A stretch of DNA of 64,000 nt from JAENWD01 sp963837165 (GTDB taxonomy: Bacteria > Acidobacteriota > Vicinamibacteria > Vicinamibacterales > JAENWD01), in assembly GCA_963837165.1 (NCBI GenBank), contig CAWIMD010000008.1, positions 28,895 to 92,894 on the forward strand. Direction: 5' to 3'. Below are positions 43,844-52,673 of this stretch, piece by piece. The position numbers and the translations under genes were made by a program. Under the pieces are notes generated by a model. It was not told the origin of the DNA. It saw nothing but the letters and a program-made list of their open reading frames with translations, and did not search any database. How positions within the stretch are numbered: the first letter of the stretch is position 1; the number at the start of each line of letters is the position of its first letter.

Positions 43844-44242
43844 GTGGCCAGGACTTCGAGCCTGCGACGTGCCGTTGCGCCGGGAACGGCCGGTCGGCCC
43901 CGAGAGGAGCGCCGGGCAACCCACGGCGCCGTGATGCCGTCGGCCGAGCACCTGGATCGGCTGATCCACGAGCGCATCCGGCTGGGCATCGTCTCGGCGC
44001 TTGCGGCCACTCCCGCCCTCAGCTTCACCGATCTCAAGCACCTGCTGAAGACCACGGACGGCAACCTGAGCGTCCACGCGCGCAAGCTGGAGGAGGCCGG
44101 CTACATCTCGTGCGCGAAGTCGTTCACGGGCCGCACCCCGCGCAGCGAGTTCCGCCTGACGCCCGCCGGCAGGGCCGCCCTGGCCAGGTACCTGGACCAC
44201 ATGGAGGCGGTCATCCAGGCCGCGCGGAACCTGACGACGTAG
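43844..44242 (+). CDS. Winged-helix DNA-binding protein (HTH_34 type)
   Basis: The protein is 132 residues. GTG 43844 follows AGGAGG at 43834-43839; an internal ATG at 43934 is the alternative and would give the domain alone. The domain reads HLDRLIHERIRLGIVSALAATPALSFTDLKHLLKTTDGNLSVHARKLEEAGYISCAKSF, matching the small MarR/ArsR-like proteins that regulate neighbouring membrane proteins. The basic N-terminal 30 residues are not part of the fold. The small four-helix membrane protein that follows is a plausible partner; the two are separated by a heptamer array. Confidence 0.88.
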   Translation: MARTSSLRRAVAPGTAGRPREERRATHGAVMPSAEHLDRLIHERIRLGIVSALAATPALSFTDLKHLLKTTDGNLSVHARKLEEAGYISCAKSFTGRTPRSEFRLTPAGRAALARYLDHMEAVIQAARNLTT

Positions 44243-44249
44243 CGGGCCA

Positions 44250-44294
44250 TTCCGCATTCCCCATTCCGCATTCCGCATTCCGCATTCCGCATTG
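44250..44294. repeat. Heptamer tandem array (GCATTCC)
   Basis: Six or seven 7-bp CATTCCG units lie between the winged-helix gene and the small membrane protein gene, ending about 10 nt before a TACCCT box. Confidence 0.8.
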
Positions 44295-44303
44295 TTCGTG
44301 TGC

Positions 44304-44309
44304 TACCCT
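44304..44309 (+). promoter_or_regulatory. TANNNT box six nt before GTG 44316
   Basis: TACCCT, with no Shine-Dalgarno before the GTG; consistent with a leaderless start. Confidence 0.35.
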
Positions 44310-44315
44310 CCGGCC

Positions 44316-44663
44316 GTGCCGTCCGGACGTTCGGTGTTTGCGGTGGTCGCCGGGTACCTCGTGTTCGGCCTGTCGGCCGTGCTGTTGTTCCAGGTGGCAG
44401 GCGTCGATCCGCACGCCGAGGCGCGGCTGGTCTTCAAGGTCTTCAGCATCGGCTACGGCATGATGTTCGCGCTCGGCGCCGGCTGGCTGGCCGCGCGGCT
44501 CGCCCCGCGGCGCCCGCTGCTGCACGCGGCAACCGTTGCCGGGCTCGTGGCCGTCGCCGCAACGGCGTCTTTCGTCGGGGCGAGCGGCGCGAAATGGTCG
44601 CAGGTCTCCGCGCTGGTGCTGATGACGCCCGCCGTCCTCGTCGGCGGCCGAATCGGCTCGTAG
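44316..44663 (+). CDS. Small four-helix membrane protein
   Basis: About 115 residues from GTG 44316; a TTG at 44292 is possible. Four hydrophobic helices are visible: VFAVVAGYLVFGLSAVLLFQVAG, VFSIGYGMMFALGAGWLAARL, LLHAATVAGLVAVAATASFVGA and VSALVLMTPAVLVGGRIG. I do not recognise a specific family. Arrangement after a winged-helix regulator suggests a regulator-membrane protein pair. Confidence 0.7.
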   Translation: MPSGRSVFAVVAGYLVFGLSAVLLFQVAGVDPHAEARLVFKVFSIGYGMMFALGAGWLAARLAPRRPLLHAATVAGLVAVAATASFVGASGAKWSQVSALVLMTPAVLVGGRIGS

Positions 44664-44722
44664 TCGCGAGCCCGGTTTCCCACGCGCCCGAACCTGCCCC
44701 AACCGTCCGCGAGCCGTTCTAC

Positions 44723-44728
44723 TAGAAT
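44723..44728 (+). promoter_or_regulatory. TANNNT box six nt before ATG 44735
   Basis: TAGAAT is followed by CCTGGC and the ATG; there is no room for a leader with a Shine-Dalgarno. Confidence 0.45.
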
Positions 44729-44734
44729 CCTGGC

Positions 44735-46900
44735 ATGGCAGTCTCGCGTCTGGCCGGCGCCGCCGTTGGCCTGGCGATGCTCGTGGTGCCCGCGGCCGCA
44801 GACGAGGGCATGTTCCCGATCAGCGCCATCGGCCGGCTGCACCTCGAGTCGCGCGGGCTGCGCCTGCCGCTGACCGACGTCTACAACCCCGGCGGCGCCA
44901 GCCTCGTGGAGGCGATCGTGCAGGTGGGCGGCTGCACCGGCTCGTTCGTGTCGCCGGACGGCCTGATTCTCACCAATCATCACTGCGCCTTCGGTGCGCT
45001 CCAGGCCGCCAGTTCCGCCGCGCACGACTACGTGACCGACGGGTTCCTCGCGGCGTCCCGCGAAGACGAGATGCGCGCCACGGGCCTGACCGCGCAGTTC
45101 GCCGAGTCGTACCGGGACGTCTCGTCCGCGGTCCTCGCCGGCATCACCCCGGGCATGGATCCGGCCGGGCGCGCTCGAACGATCGAGACACGCACGCGGC
45201 AGATCGAGAAGACCGAGGAGGCGTCACGGCCGGGGACGCGGGCGGAGGTCGCCGAGATGTTCGCCGGCCGCAGCTACGTCCTGTTCGTCTACCGGATCTT
45301 CCGCGACGTGCGGGTCGTCTACGTGCCGCCGCGCGCGATTGGCGAGTTCGGCGGCGAGGACGACAACTGGATGTGGCCGCGCCACACGGGGGACTTCTCC
45401 TTCCTGCGCGTCTATGTCGGCGCCGACCAGCACGCCGCGGACTTCGATCCCGCCAACGTGCCCTATCACCCGCGGACGTTCCTGAAGGTCGACCCGGCAG
45501 GCGCCGCCGAGGGCGACTTCGTCTTCCTGCTGGGCTATCCCGGCTCCACGTACCGCCACCGGAGCGCCGCGTACCTCGCCTTCGAAGCGGAGGTCCGGAT
45601 GCCGTTTGTGGCCGACGTGCTCGAGACGCAGACTGGCATCATGGAGCGGGCCGGACGCGACGACCGCGCGGTGGCGCTGAAGTTCGACGCGCGGGTCAAG
45701 GGGCTGTCGAACGTCATGAAGAACTACCGCGGGAAGATCGCGGGCATCCGGCGGACGGGGCTGGTGGCGCGGCGCCGCCGCGAGGAGGCCGACCTGGCCC
45801 GGTTCATCGCGGCCGATCCGGCCCGGGCCGCGCGCTACGGCTCGCTGCTGCCCGACCTCTCCGCCGTGTACGCCGACATGCGGCGCACGGCTCCGCGGGA
45901 CCTGCTGCTCGACCTGCTCTGGGGGCCGAACACCTCGACGTCCACGGTGCTGGCCGCCGCGCTCACGCTGGAGGCCCATGCGCGGAACCTGGCCCGGCCG
46001 GACGTGGAGCGCGAGACGCCGTACACCAACCGCAACCTCGCGCGCACCCGTGCGTCGCTGCTGCGAAGCGTCTCGGACTACGACGCCGCCACCGATCGCG
46101 CGCTGCTCGAGGAGCGGCTCGGAGCGGCGCTCGCCCTGCCGGCCGATCTGCGCGTGGCCGGTCTCGACGGCTGGCTGGCCGGCCGCACGCTCGATGCGGC
46201 GCTGGACGCGGCATACGCGGGCACGCGGCTGGCGGACGCCGGCACGGTGGACGATCTCTGGTCGCGTGCCGCGGCGGCGCTTGCCGAGGTCCGGGACCCG
46301 TTTCTCGACCTGGCGCGGCGCCTCGGCCCCGCGTTCGAGGACGCCCGCCTGGCACGGGAGCGGCGCGACGGGACGCTGAACCGCCTGCGCGCGAATCTGG
46401 TCGCCGCCAGGGCCGAGCTCCAGCAGGCGGACTTCGTCCCCGATGCCAACCGCACGCTCCGCCTGACGTACGGGCACGTGAAGGGGTACGCTCCACGCGA
46501 TGGCATGCTGGCGCGGCCGTTCACGACGCTGGCCGGCGTGGTCGAGAAGACCACCGGCGTGCCGCCGTTCTACGACACGCCGGCGGCGCTGCTCGCGCGA
46601 GCCGGCGAGCACGACTACGGGCCCTATGCGGCGCCGTCGCTCGGCACGGTACCCGTGGACCTGCTGTACGACGCCGACACCACCGGCGGCAGTTCCGGCA
46701 GCCCCGTGCTGAACGCCCGGGGCGAGCTGGTGGGCGTGAACTTCGACCGGGTCTGGGAAGCGACGATCAACGACTACGCCTGGAGCGCCGAGTACTCGCG
46801 GTCGATAGGCGTGGACATCCGCTACGTGCTCTGGGTCGCGTCGAAGGTGAGCGGCGCCACGGCAGTGGTCCACGAAGTCGTGGGGGAGGCAACGCCGTGA
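44735..46900 (+). CDS. S46-family dipeptidyl peptidase (DPP7/DPP11-like)
   Basis: The protein is 721 residues, the usual S46 length. A signal peptide (AAVGLAMLVVPAAADEGMFP) is followed by catalytic His in LTNHHCAFG (about 82-83) and the Asp region EFGGEDDNWMWPRHTGDF. The nucleophile Ser is at about residue 656 in TTGGSSGSPVLN, followed by GELVGVNFDRVWEATINDY. These periplasmic enzymes remove dipeptides from the N-termini of peptides in asaccharolytic and predatory bacteria. Together with the Oar-like receptor it fits a peptide-scavenging lifestyle. Its stop overlaps the GTG of the SDR gene (GTGA), so the two are translationally coupled. Confidence 0.95.
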   Translation: MAVSRLAGAAVGLAMLVVPAAADEGMFPISAIGRLHLESRGLRLPLTDVYNPGGASLVEAIVQVGGCTGSFVSPDGLILTNHHCAFGALQAASSAAHDYVTDGFLAASREDEMRATGLTAQFAESYRDVSSAVLAGITPGMDPAGRARTIETRTRQIEKTEEASRPGTRAEVAEMFAGRSYVLFVYRIFRDVRVVYVPPRAIGEFGGEDDNWMWPRHTGDFSFLRVYVGADQHAADFDPANVPYHPRTFLKVDPAGAAEGDFVFLLGYPGSTYRHRSAAYLAFEAEVRMPFVADVLETQTGIMERAGRDDRAVALKFDARVKGLSNVMKNYRGKIAGIRRTGLVARRRREEADLARFIAADPARAARYGSLLPDLSAVYADMRRTAPRDLLLDLLWGPNTSTSTVLAAALTLEAHARNLARPDVERETPYTNRNLARTRASLLRSVSDYDAATDRALLEERLGAALALPADLRVAGLDGWLAGRTLDAALDAAYAGTRLADAGTVDDLWSRAAAALAEVRDPFLDLARRLGPAFEDARLARERRDGTLNRLRANLVAARAELQQADFVPDANRTLRLTYGHVKGYAPRDGMLARPFTTLAGVVEKTTGVPPFYDTPAALLARAGEHDYGPYAAPSLGTVPVDLLYDADTTGGSSGSPVLNARGELVGVNFDRVWEATINDYAWSAEYSRSIGVDIRYVLWVASKVSGATAVVHEVVGEATP

Positions 46901-47643
46901 CGGGACGACTGGCGGGGAAGCGGGCGCTGGTGACGGCGGCCGGACAGGGCATCGGCCGGGCGAGTGCGGAGGCCTTCCTGCGCGAGGGGGCGCACGTCAT
47001 CGCCACCGACCTCAGGCCGGAGCTGCTCGAGACGCTCGACGGCTGCCAGCGGCATCCGCTCGACGTCACCGACGGGGCGGCCATCCGGGCGCTGGCGGCT
47101 GCCGTCGGGCCGATTGACGTCCTCTTCAACTGCGCCGGCATCGTCCAGAACGGCACGATCCTGGACTGCACCGAGGAGGACTGGGACCTGTCGATGACCC
47201 TGAACGCGCGGGCGATGTACCGCCTCATCCGCGCGGTCCTGCCGGGCATGCTGGAGCGGAAGGCCGGCTCGATCATCAACATGTCGTCGGTGGCGTCGAG
47301 CATCGGCGGCGTGCCGAGCCGGTTCGTCTACGGCACGAGCAAGGCCGCCGTGATTGGCCTGACGAAGGCCGTGGCGGTGGATTTCGTCTCGCGCGGCATC
47401 CGCTGCAACGCGATCTGTCCGGGGACGGTGGACTCGCCGTCGCTGCGGGGGCGCGTCCGCCGGCAGGCCGAGACGACCGGGCAGCGGGTCGAGGAAGTGC
47501 TCGCGATGTTCGAGGGCCGGCAGCCGATGGGACGGCTCGGGCGCGCGGAGGAAATCGCGGCGCTGGCCGTCTACCTGGCGTCGGACGAGTCGGCGTTCAC
47601 CACCGGCGGCGTCCACGTCATCGACGGCGGCTGGACCGCCTGA
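46897..47643 (+). CDS. SDR-family dehydrogenase resembling DHRS6/2-keto-3-deoxy-L-fuconate dehydrogenase
   Basis: The protein is 248 residues from GTG 46897. The classical SDR NAD-binding motif TAAGQGIGRASAEAF is present, with NCAGIVQNGTILDC, the catalytic Ser in INMSSVASSIGG and YGTSK (Tyr/Lys). CNAICPGTVDSPSL and the C-terminal VYLASDESAFTTGGVHVIDGGW also match. The motif string closely follows human BDH2/DHRS6 and bacterial 2-keto-3-deoxy-L-fuconate dehydrogenases. An Asp after the second strand (ATDLRP) implies NAD preference. The true substrate is uncertain; a link to the KDG-type kinase at 39459 is only suggestive. Confidence 0.88.
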   Translation: MTGRLAGKRALVTAAGQGIGRASAEAFLREGAHVIATDLRPELLETLDGCQRHPLDVTDGAAIRALAAAVGPIDVLFNCAGIVQNGTILDCTEEDWDLSMTLNARAMYRLIRAVLPGMLERKAGSIINMSSVASSIGGVPSRFVYGTSKAAVIGLTKAVAVDFVSRGIRCNAICPGTVDSPSLRGRVRRQAETTGQRVEEVLAMFEGRQPMGRLGRAEEIAALAVYLASDESAFTTGGVHVIDGGWTA

Positions 47644-47650
47644 GCCCTCG

Positions 47651-47800
47651 CCTGTAGCGCAGGCCTTCAGGCCTGCCATCAGGCGCGTGGGCAGACGTCG
47701 CCTGTAGCGCAGGCCTTCAGGCCTGCCATCAGGCGCGCGGGCAGACGTCGCATGTAGCGCAGGCCTTCAGGCCTGCCAATGGGCGCGCGGGCAGACGTCG
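47651..47800 (+). repeat. Three tandem 50-bp units, each carrying a REP hairpin
   Basis: Units at 47651-47700, 47701-47750 and 47751-47800 are almost identical. Each begins TGTAGC, then GCAGGCCTTCAGGCCTGC, and ends GGGCAGACGTCG. Unlike the other clusters all copies have the same orientation. Confidence 0.9.
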
Positions 47801-47835
47801 CGACAGGCGCAGGTCGAGCGCGGTGCCGCTCGTCG

Positions 47836-47841
47836 TATGAT
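47836..47841 (+). promoter_or_regulatory. TANNNT box nine nt before GTG 47851
   Basis: TATGAT directly after the REP array and before the kinase gene; no Shine-Dalgarno. Confidence 0.4.
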
Positions 47842-47850
47842 CGAAAGCCT

Positions 47851-50250
47851 GTGCCGGACGAGCCCACGCGCACCCGCCGCGGACCACTTCGCGCGCTCTT
47901 CGAGTGGCTGACCCGAGCGCCGACCTCGTCGGTGCCCACCGGCGGGGATGCGGCCCCCACGGTCGGGGTTGATCCGTCGGCGCAGGCCCTGCCCACCCGC
48001 ATCGGGCACTACGCGGTGGGCCGCCGCCTGGGCGAGGGCGGCATGGGCGTGGTGTACGAGGCCCGCGACGAGCGCCTCGGGCGCTCGGTCGCCGTCAAGA
48101 TGATGTCGTCGCTGGCGACCGACGAGACGGCGCGCCGGCGCTTCTGGCGCGAGGCGCGCGCCGCGGCGAGCGTCAACCATCCCAACGTCTGCCAGATCTA
48201 CGAGATCGGCGAGGACCCGTCCGGCCTCTTCATCGCGATGGAGCTGCTCGAGGGCGAGCCGCTCGCCGATCGGCTGCACCGCGGTCCGATGAGCGTCGCC
48301 GATGCGATGCCGGTGGCCTTCGGGATCCTGGCGGCCCTGTCCGCCCTCCACGGCCGCGGCGTCGTCCATCGCGACCTGAAGCCGTCGAACGTGTTCCTGA
48401 CGCCGCACGGCGTCAAGCTGCTCGACTTCGGCCTGGCGCGGCCCGAGCCGGAGCCCACGCTGGATTCGACCGGCGGGCTCACGCGCACGGGCCTCGTGAT
48501 GGGCACGCCGCGCTACATGTCGCCCGAGCAGGTGACCGGCGGCGTGGTGGACCCGCGCACGGACCTCTTTGCCGCGGGGGCCATCCTCTTCGAGATGCTC
48601 GCCGGGCGGCCCGCCTTCGTCGGCGGCACGGTGGTGGACATCCTGCACGCGACGCTGCACGAGCACCCCCCGGCGCTCGTGGGATCGCCGGCCGCCGCGG
48701 CCGTCGATCGGGTCATTCGGAAGGCGCTGGCGAAGCGCGCGGCCGACCGGCCCGAATCGGCCGAGGCGATGGCCGTCCAGCTGCGCGCCATCACCGGCGT
48801 GGAGACAGGCCGGACGCCCACGCTGGCGCACCCGCTGACGCGCCTGGTCGTGCTGCCCTTCCACGTCCTCCGCCCGGATCCGGAGACCGACTTCCTCGCC
48901 TTCAGCCTGCCCGACGCGATCGCGACCTCGCTGTCGGGGCTGGGCTCGCTGGTCATCCGGTCGAGCGCCACCGCGGCCCGCTTCGCCTCGCCGGCGCCCG
49001 ACCTGAAGGCCCTGGCCACCGAGGCGGACGTCGATCGGGTGGTGATGGGCACGCTGCTGCGGGCGGGAGACCAGATCCGCGCGACGGCGCAGCTGGTGCG
49101 GGCGCCTGATGGCACGCTGCTGACGTCGCACTCGGTGCAGTCCCCGCTCGGCGATCTCTTCCACCTGCAGGACGACATCGCCCGTCGCGTCGGCGCGGCG
49201 TTGTCGCTGCCCCTCGTGGGCGACACGGGGTCGGGAGCGCCCGGGCCGCCGATGCACGCGGGCGCCTACGAGCTGTACCTCCGCGCCAACGAGCTGGCAC
49301 GCACCTACGACGGACTGCCCCGCGCGCGGGATTTCTACCAGCGGGCGCTCGACCTCGATCCCGGCTTTGCGCCCGCGTGGGCGCAGCTCGGCCGCTGCCA
49401 CCGCGTGATCGGCAAGTACATCGTCGGCACGCCCGACAGCGAGGCGCGCGCCGAGGAGGCCTTCAGGCGCGCGCTGGAGATCAACCCGCGGCTCTCGGTG
49501 GCGCACAAGCTCTACGCGAACCTCGAGGCCGACATCGGCCGCGCCGAGCGGGCCGTCGTGCGGCTCGTGGATCAGGCGACCCGGCACGGCAACGATCCCG
49601 AGCTCTTCGCTGGGCTGGTGCACGCCTGCAGGTACTGCGGGCTCAACGAGGCGTCGCTCGCCGCGCACGACGAAGCGCGGCGCCTCGACCCGAATATCCC
49701 GACGAGCGTCGAGCAGACGCTGCTGATGATGGGCGACATCGACGGGCTCCTCTCGGTGGAGCGCCCGTCGCTGATCGCGGGCGCCGACGACGGGATTCGC
49801 GTGATCGGCCTGGGCCTGGCCGGCCGTCGCGACGAGGCGCGGCGCGCCGTCGAGGCCATGCGGCAGCTCCCACGCATCGCGACGTTCCGGATGTGGACCG
49901 ATCACATCCTCGCCTGGCTCGAGGGCCGCCACGGCGACATGCTGACGGGACTCGCCACGCTCGGCACGCTCAGGATCCAGGAGGATCCGGAAGCCATCTT
50001 CCAGGAAGCGTGGCTGCTGTGCGATCTCGGGCACCACGCGGACGCCCTCGTGCACCTGCGCCGCGCGGTTGCCAAGGGGTACTACCCCGCGGCGACGCTG
50101 GCCGGCAGCCGGCAGTTCGAAGCGCTCCACGGCGACCCGTCGTTCCAGGCGATGGTGGCGGAGGCCGAGGCGGGCCGCCAACGTTCCCTGGCAGCACTCC
50201 GCGACGCCGGCGGAGAGCGCCTGCTGGGACTGTCCTCCCGCGCGGCATGA
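47851..50250 (+). CDS. Soluble Ser/Thr protein kinase with TolB/FlgO-like and TPR domains
   Basis: About 799 residues from GTG 47851. The kinase domain lies at about 52-325, with P-loop GEGGMGVVYEA (61-71), Lys83, HRDLKPSN (Asp175), DFG (192-194) and GTPRYMSPEQVTGG, all intact. A TolB-like segment at about 330-460 (LVVLPFHVLRPDPETDFLAFSLPDAIATSLSGL, VDRVVMGTLLRAGDQIRATAQLV) is the arrangement seen in adenylate-cyclase/TPR signalling proteins. TPR-like repeats then continue to the end. No transmembrane helix is visible, so it is cytoplasmic, unlike the kinase at 30326. It is coupled to the next gene by an ATGA overlap. Confidence 0.92.
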   Translation: MPDEPTRTRRGPLRALFEWLTRAPTSSVPTGGDAAPTVGVDPSAQALPTRIGHYAVGRRLGEGGMGVVYEARDERLGRSVAVKMMSSLATDETARRRFWREARAAASVNHPNVCQIYEIGEDPSGLFIAMELLEGEPLADRLHRGPMSVADAMPVAFGILAALSALHGRGVVHRDLKPSNVFLTPHGVKLLDFGLARPEPEPTLDSTGGLTRTGLVMGTPRYMSPEQVTGGVVDPRTDLFAAGAILFEMLAGRPAFVGGTVVDILHATLHEHPPALVGSPAAAAVDRVIRKALAKRAADRPESAEAMAVQLRAITGVETGRTPTLAHPLTRLVVLPFHVLRPDPETDFLAFSLPDAIATSLSGLGSLVIRSSATAARFASPAPDLKALATEADVDRVVMGTLLRAGDQIRATAQLVRAPDGTLLTSHSVQSPLGDLFHLQDDIARRVGAALSLPLVGDTGSGAPGPPMHAGAYELYLRANELARTYDGLPRARDFYQRALDLDPGFAPAWAQLGRCHRVIGKYIVGTPDSEARAEEAFRRALEINPRLSVAHKLYANLEADIGRAERAVVRLVDQATRHGNDPELFAGLVHACRYCGLNEASLAAHDEARRLDPNIPTSVEQTLLMMGDIDGLLSVERPSLIAGADDGIRVIGLGLAGRRDEARRAVEAMRQLPRIATFRMWTDHILAWLEGRHGDMLTGLATLGTLRIQEDPEAIFQEAWLLCDLGHHADALVHLRRAVAKGYYPAATLAGSRQFEALHGDPSFQAMVAEAEAGRQRSLAALRDAGGERLLGLSSRAA

Positions 50251-50705
50251 AAACCCTGGCACGCCGTGCAGACCTGGAGGCACTGCTCCGGCGCACGCGC
50301 CTGGTGCGGCTCGACCACCCGGCACGCTGGGGCCGCATGTCGGCCGCGCAGATGATCTGCCACCTCGCCGACGCGTTCCGCATGGCCCTCGGCGACAAGC
50401 CCGTCCAAGGCGTCGCGACGCTCCCCACGCGCAGCGTCGTCAAGTGGCTCGCTTTGTACCAGCCCTGGCCGTGGCCGCCCGGGTTCGCGACGCGGCCGGA
50501 GATCGACCAGGCCGTCGGGGGCACGCGGCCGACGATGTTCACGCGGGATGCGGATGAGGTGGAATCGCTCATGCGGCGCGTCGCGGAGGCGCCACGGGAC
50601 TTCGCCTGGCCGCCGCACCCCGTGTTCGGGCCGCTGACGTGGGCCGAGTGGCAGCGGTGGGGCTACCGGCACACGGATCATCATCTGCGCCAGTTCGGCG
50701 TCTGA
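50247..50705 (+). CDS. DinB-superfamily protein (DUF1569-like)
   Basis: The protein is 152 residues and its ATG overlaps the kinase stop. A four-helix DinB-like fold is suggested by HPARWGRMSAAQMICHLADAFRMALGD, with a metal-binding His, and WGYRHTDHHLRQFGV, with the HxxHH pair at the C-terminus. The family includes thiol-dependent metalloenzymes and stress proteins. The role here is unknown. Coupling to the kinase suggests it is part of the same response or simply co-expressed. Confidence 0.82.
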   Translation: MKTLARRADLEALLRRTRLVRLDHPARWGRMSAAQMICHLADAFRMALGDKPVQGVATLPTRSVVKWLALYQPWPWPPGFATRPEIDQAVGGTRPTMFTRDADEVESLMRRVAEAPRDFAWPPHPVFGPLTWAEWQRWGYRHTDHHLRQFGV

Positions 50706-50824
50706 GGACACCAGGCGGTCCTTCACGAAGTTCGCGGGCGCCGCGTAGTTGACACCGCTTCATTCTGCGAAAGGCGTTACAGTAGGGGTTCCTGGTTTCT
50801 TTGATTCCCCATAAGGACTGAGCG

Positions 50825-52369
50825 TTGACTACGTCCCGGAACGAGGCAGCTCGACCGGAGCCGCTGGCCGCGACTGCGGCGACGTCGATTCCCGGCACGC
50901 CGGGTCTGGAGATCGAGAAAGCCGCGACCGGCATCGCCGGCCTTGACGACATCACCCGCGGCGGCCTGCCCCGAGGCCGGCCGACGCTCGTCTGCGGGGG
51001 CCCGGGCTCGGGCAAGACGCTGCTCGCGGTGAGCTTCGTCGTGAACGGAGCGCTGCGATTCGGCGAGCCGGGCGTCCTCGTCACGTTCGAGGAGGACGCC
51101 GAGGAGATCGCCAGCGACGTGCGGTCGCTCGGGTTCGATCTCGGCGAGCTGGTGGACGCGGGCCTGCTCGCAATCGACTACGTGCGCGTGGAGCGCAGCG
51201 AGATCGAGGAGACCGGCGACTACGATCTCGAGGGGCTGTTCCTCCGGCTGCAACACGCCGTTCGGAGCGTGGGCGCCCGGCGCATCGCGCTCGACACGAT
51301 CGAGTCGCTGTTCTCGGGCCTGGAGAACCAGGCCATCCTGCGCGCGGAGTTGCGGCGGCTCTTCCGCTGGCTGAAGGATCAGGGACTGACCGCCGTGATC
51401 ACCGGCGAGCGGGGGGAGGGTACGCTGACGCGGCAGGGGCTCGAGGAATACGTGTCCGACGCCGTGATCCTCCTCGACCACCGCGTGCACGAGCAGATCT
51501 CGACCCGGCGGCTACGGGTCGTCAAGTACCGCGGCTCCTACCACGGGACGAACGAGTACCCGTTCCTGATCGACGTCAACGGCATCAGCGTGCTGCCGGT
51601 GTCGTCGCTCACGCTCGATCACACGGCACCACTGGAGCGGGTGTCGTCCGGCGTCCCCGCGCTCGACGAGATGCTCGGCGGCAGGGGGTACTACCGGGGC
51701 AGCAGCGTGCTCGTGTCAGGCCTCGCCGGCACCGGCAAGACGAGCCTGGCGGCGCACTTTCTCGACGCGGCGTGCCGCAGGGGCGAGCGCTGCCTGTGGT
51801 TCCTCTTCGAGGAGTCGCCGGCACAGGTGCTGCGCAACATGCGGTCCATCGGGATCGACCTCGAGCCGTGGGTCTCCGCGGGCCTGCTCCAGTTCCACGC
51901 GGACCGCCCGTCGCGCCACGGCCTGGAAACGCACCTGGTCGCCATGAACCGCGTCATCGGCGACTTCGACCCGGGCCTCGTCGTGATCGACCCGGTGACG
52001 AACCTCATCTCCGTGGGCACCCCCGGCGACGTGCAGGCGATGCTGACGCGCGTGATCGATCACCTGAAGACGGAGCACATCACGGTCATGCTCACCAGCC
52101 TCGCCCGCAGCGACGCCTCGCTCGATGCGGAGGCCACGGTCTCGTCGCTGATGGACACCTGGATCGTCCTGACGAACGACGCCGACAACGGCCGCCACCG
52201 GCGCGCGCTCTACGTGCTCAAGTCGCGCGGCATGCCGCACTCGGCCGAGCAGCGTGCGTTCGAGCTGACCGACGAGGGCGTGCACGTCCTGCCGCCCGCG
52301 CGGCCGGGTGCCGCCCCTCATCGCAGCGCCGGCCGCGACCCTCGAAGGAATAGAGATGATGCCTCCTGA
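50825..52369 (+). CDS. kaiC: KaiC-family ATPase
   Basis: The protein is 514 residues. TTG 50825 is preceded by AAGGA at 50812-50816. There are two RecA-like domains, as in cyanobacterial KaiC. CI has Walker A GGPGSGKT, catalytic Glu pair TFEEDAEE and RRIALDTIESLF. CII has Walker A GLAGTGKT, the Glu pair FLFEESPAQ and LVVIDPVTNLI. The autophosphorylation pair of KaiC (Ser-Thr before an IxDT motif) corresponds to Ser440-Ser441 in VSSLMDT, so phosphorylation is possible. The stop lies inside the first kaiB gene, whose start is 14 nt upstream. It is a putative timing or stress signalling ATPase; there is no kaiA. Confidence 0.95.
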   Translation: MTTSRNEAARPEPLAATAATSIPGTPGLEIEKAATGIAGLDDITRGGLPRGRPTLVCGGPGSGKTLLAVSFVVNGALRFGEPGVLVTFEEDAEEIASDVRSLGFDLGELVDAGLLAIDYVRVERSEIEETGDYDLEGLFLRLQHAVRSVGARRIALDTIESLFSGLENQAILRAELRRLFRWLKDQGLTAVITGERGEGTLTRQGLEEYVSDAVILLDHRVHEQISTRRLRVVKYRGSYHGTNEYPFLIDVNGISVLPVSSLTLDHTAPLERVSSGVPALDEMLGGRGYYRGSSVLVSGLAGTGKTSLAAHFLDAACRRGERCLWFLFEESPAQVLRNMRSIGIDLEPWVSAGLLQFHADRPSRHGLETHLVAMNRVIGDFDPGLVVIDPVTNLISVGTPGDVQAMLTRVIDHLKTEHITVMLTSLARSDASLDAEATVSSLMDTWIVLTNDADNGRHRRALYVLKSRGMPHSAEQRAFELTDEGVHVLPPARPGAAPHRSAGRDPRRNRDDAS

Positions 52370-52673
52370 GGTCGCGCCAGGCACCTCGCCCGGATCCGGG
52401 GTCTACGAGCTGCGGCTCTACGTGGCCGGGCAGACGCCCCGGTCCGTCCTGGCGTTCAAGAACCTCAAGCGCATCTGCGAGGAGCACCTGCAGGGGCACT
52501 ACGACATCGAGATCGTGGACCTGCTCGAGAACCCGCAGCTCGCGCGCGGCGACCAGATCCTGGCGGTGCCGACGCTCGTCCGCCGCCTTCCTGAACCGAT
52601 CAAGAAGATCATCGGCGACCTCTCGAACACCGAGCGGGTCCTCGTGGGGCTGGACCTCCGTGAACGCACCTGA
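52356..52673 (+). CDS. kaiB: KaiB family protein 1
   Basis: The protein is 105 residues. ATG 52356 follows AAGGAA and overlaps kaiC by 14 nt. The KaiB core is clear: YELRLYVAGQTPRSVLAFKNL, IEIVDLLENPQLARGDQILAVPTLVRRLP, KKIIGDLSNTERVLVGLDL. Positions equivalent to the KaiC-binding and fold-switching region (GDLS.-VL.GLDL) closely resemble cyanobacterial KaiB. It probably binds the KaiC ring. Confidence 0.95.
   Translation: MMPPEVAPGTSPGSGVYELRLYVAGQTPRSVLAFKNLKRICEEHLQGHYDIEIVDLLENPQLARGDQILAVPTLVRRLPEPIKKIIGDLSNTERVLVGLDLRERT

Noticed and set aside
47651..47800. CRISPR array
   Set aside because: The 50-bp units are contiguous and near-identical, with no variable spacers and no cas genes.
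50749..50783. Sigma-70 promoter before kaiC (TTGACA and TACAGT)
   Set aside because: The hexamers are good individually, but the spacer is 23 nt, too long for a standard promoter.
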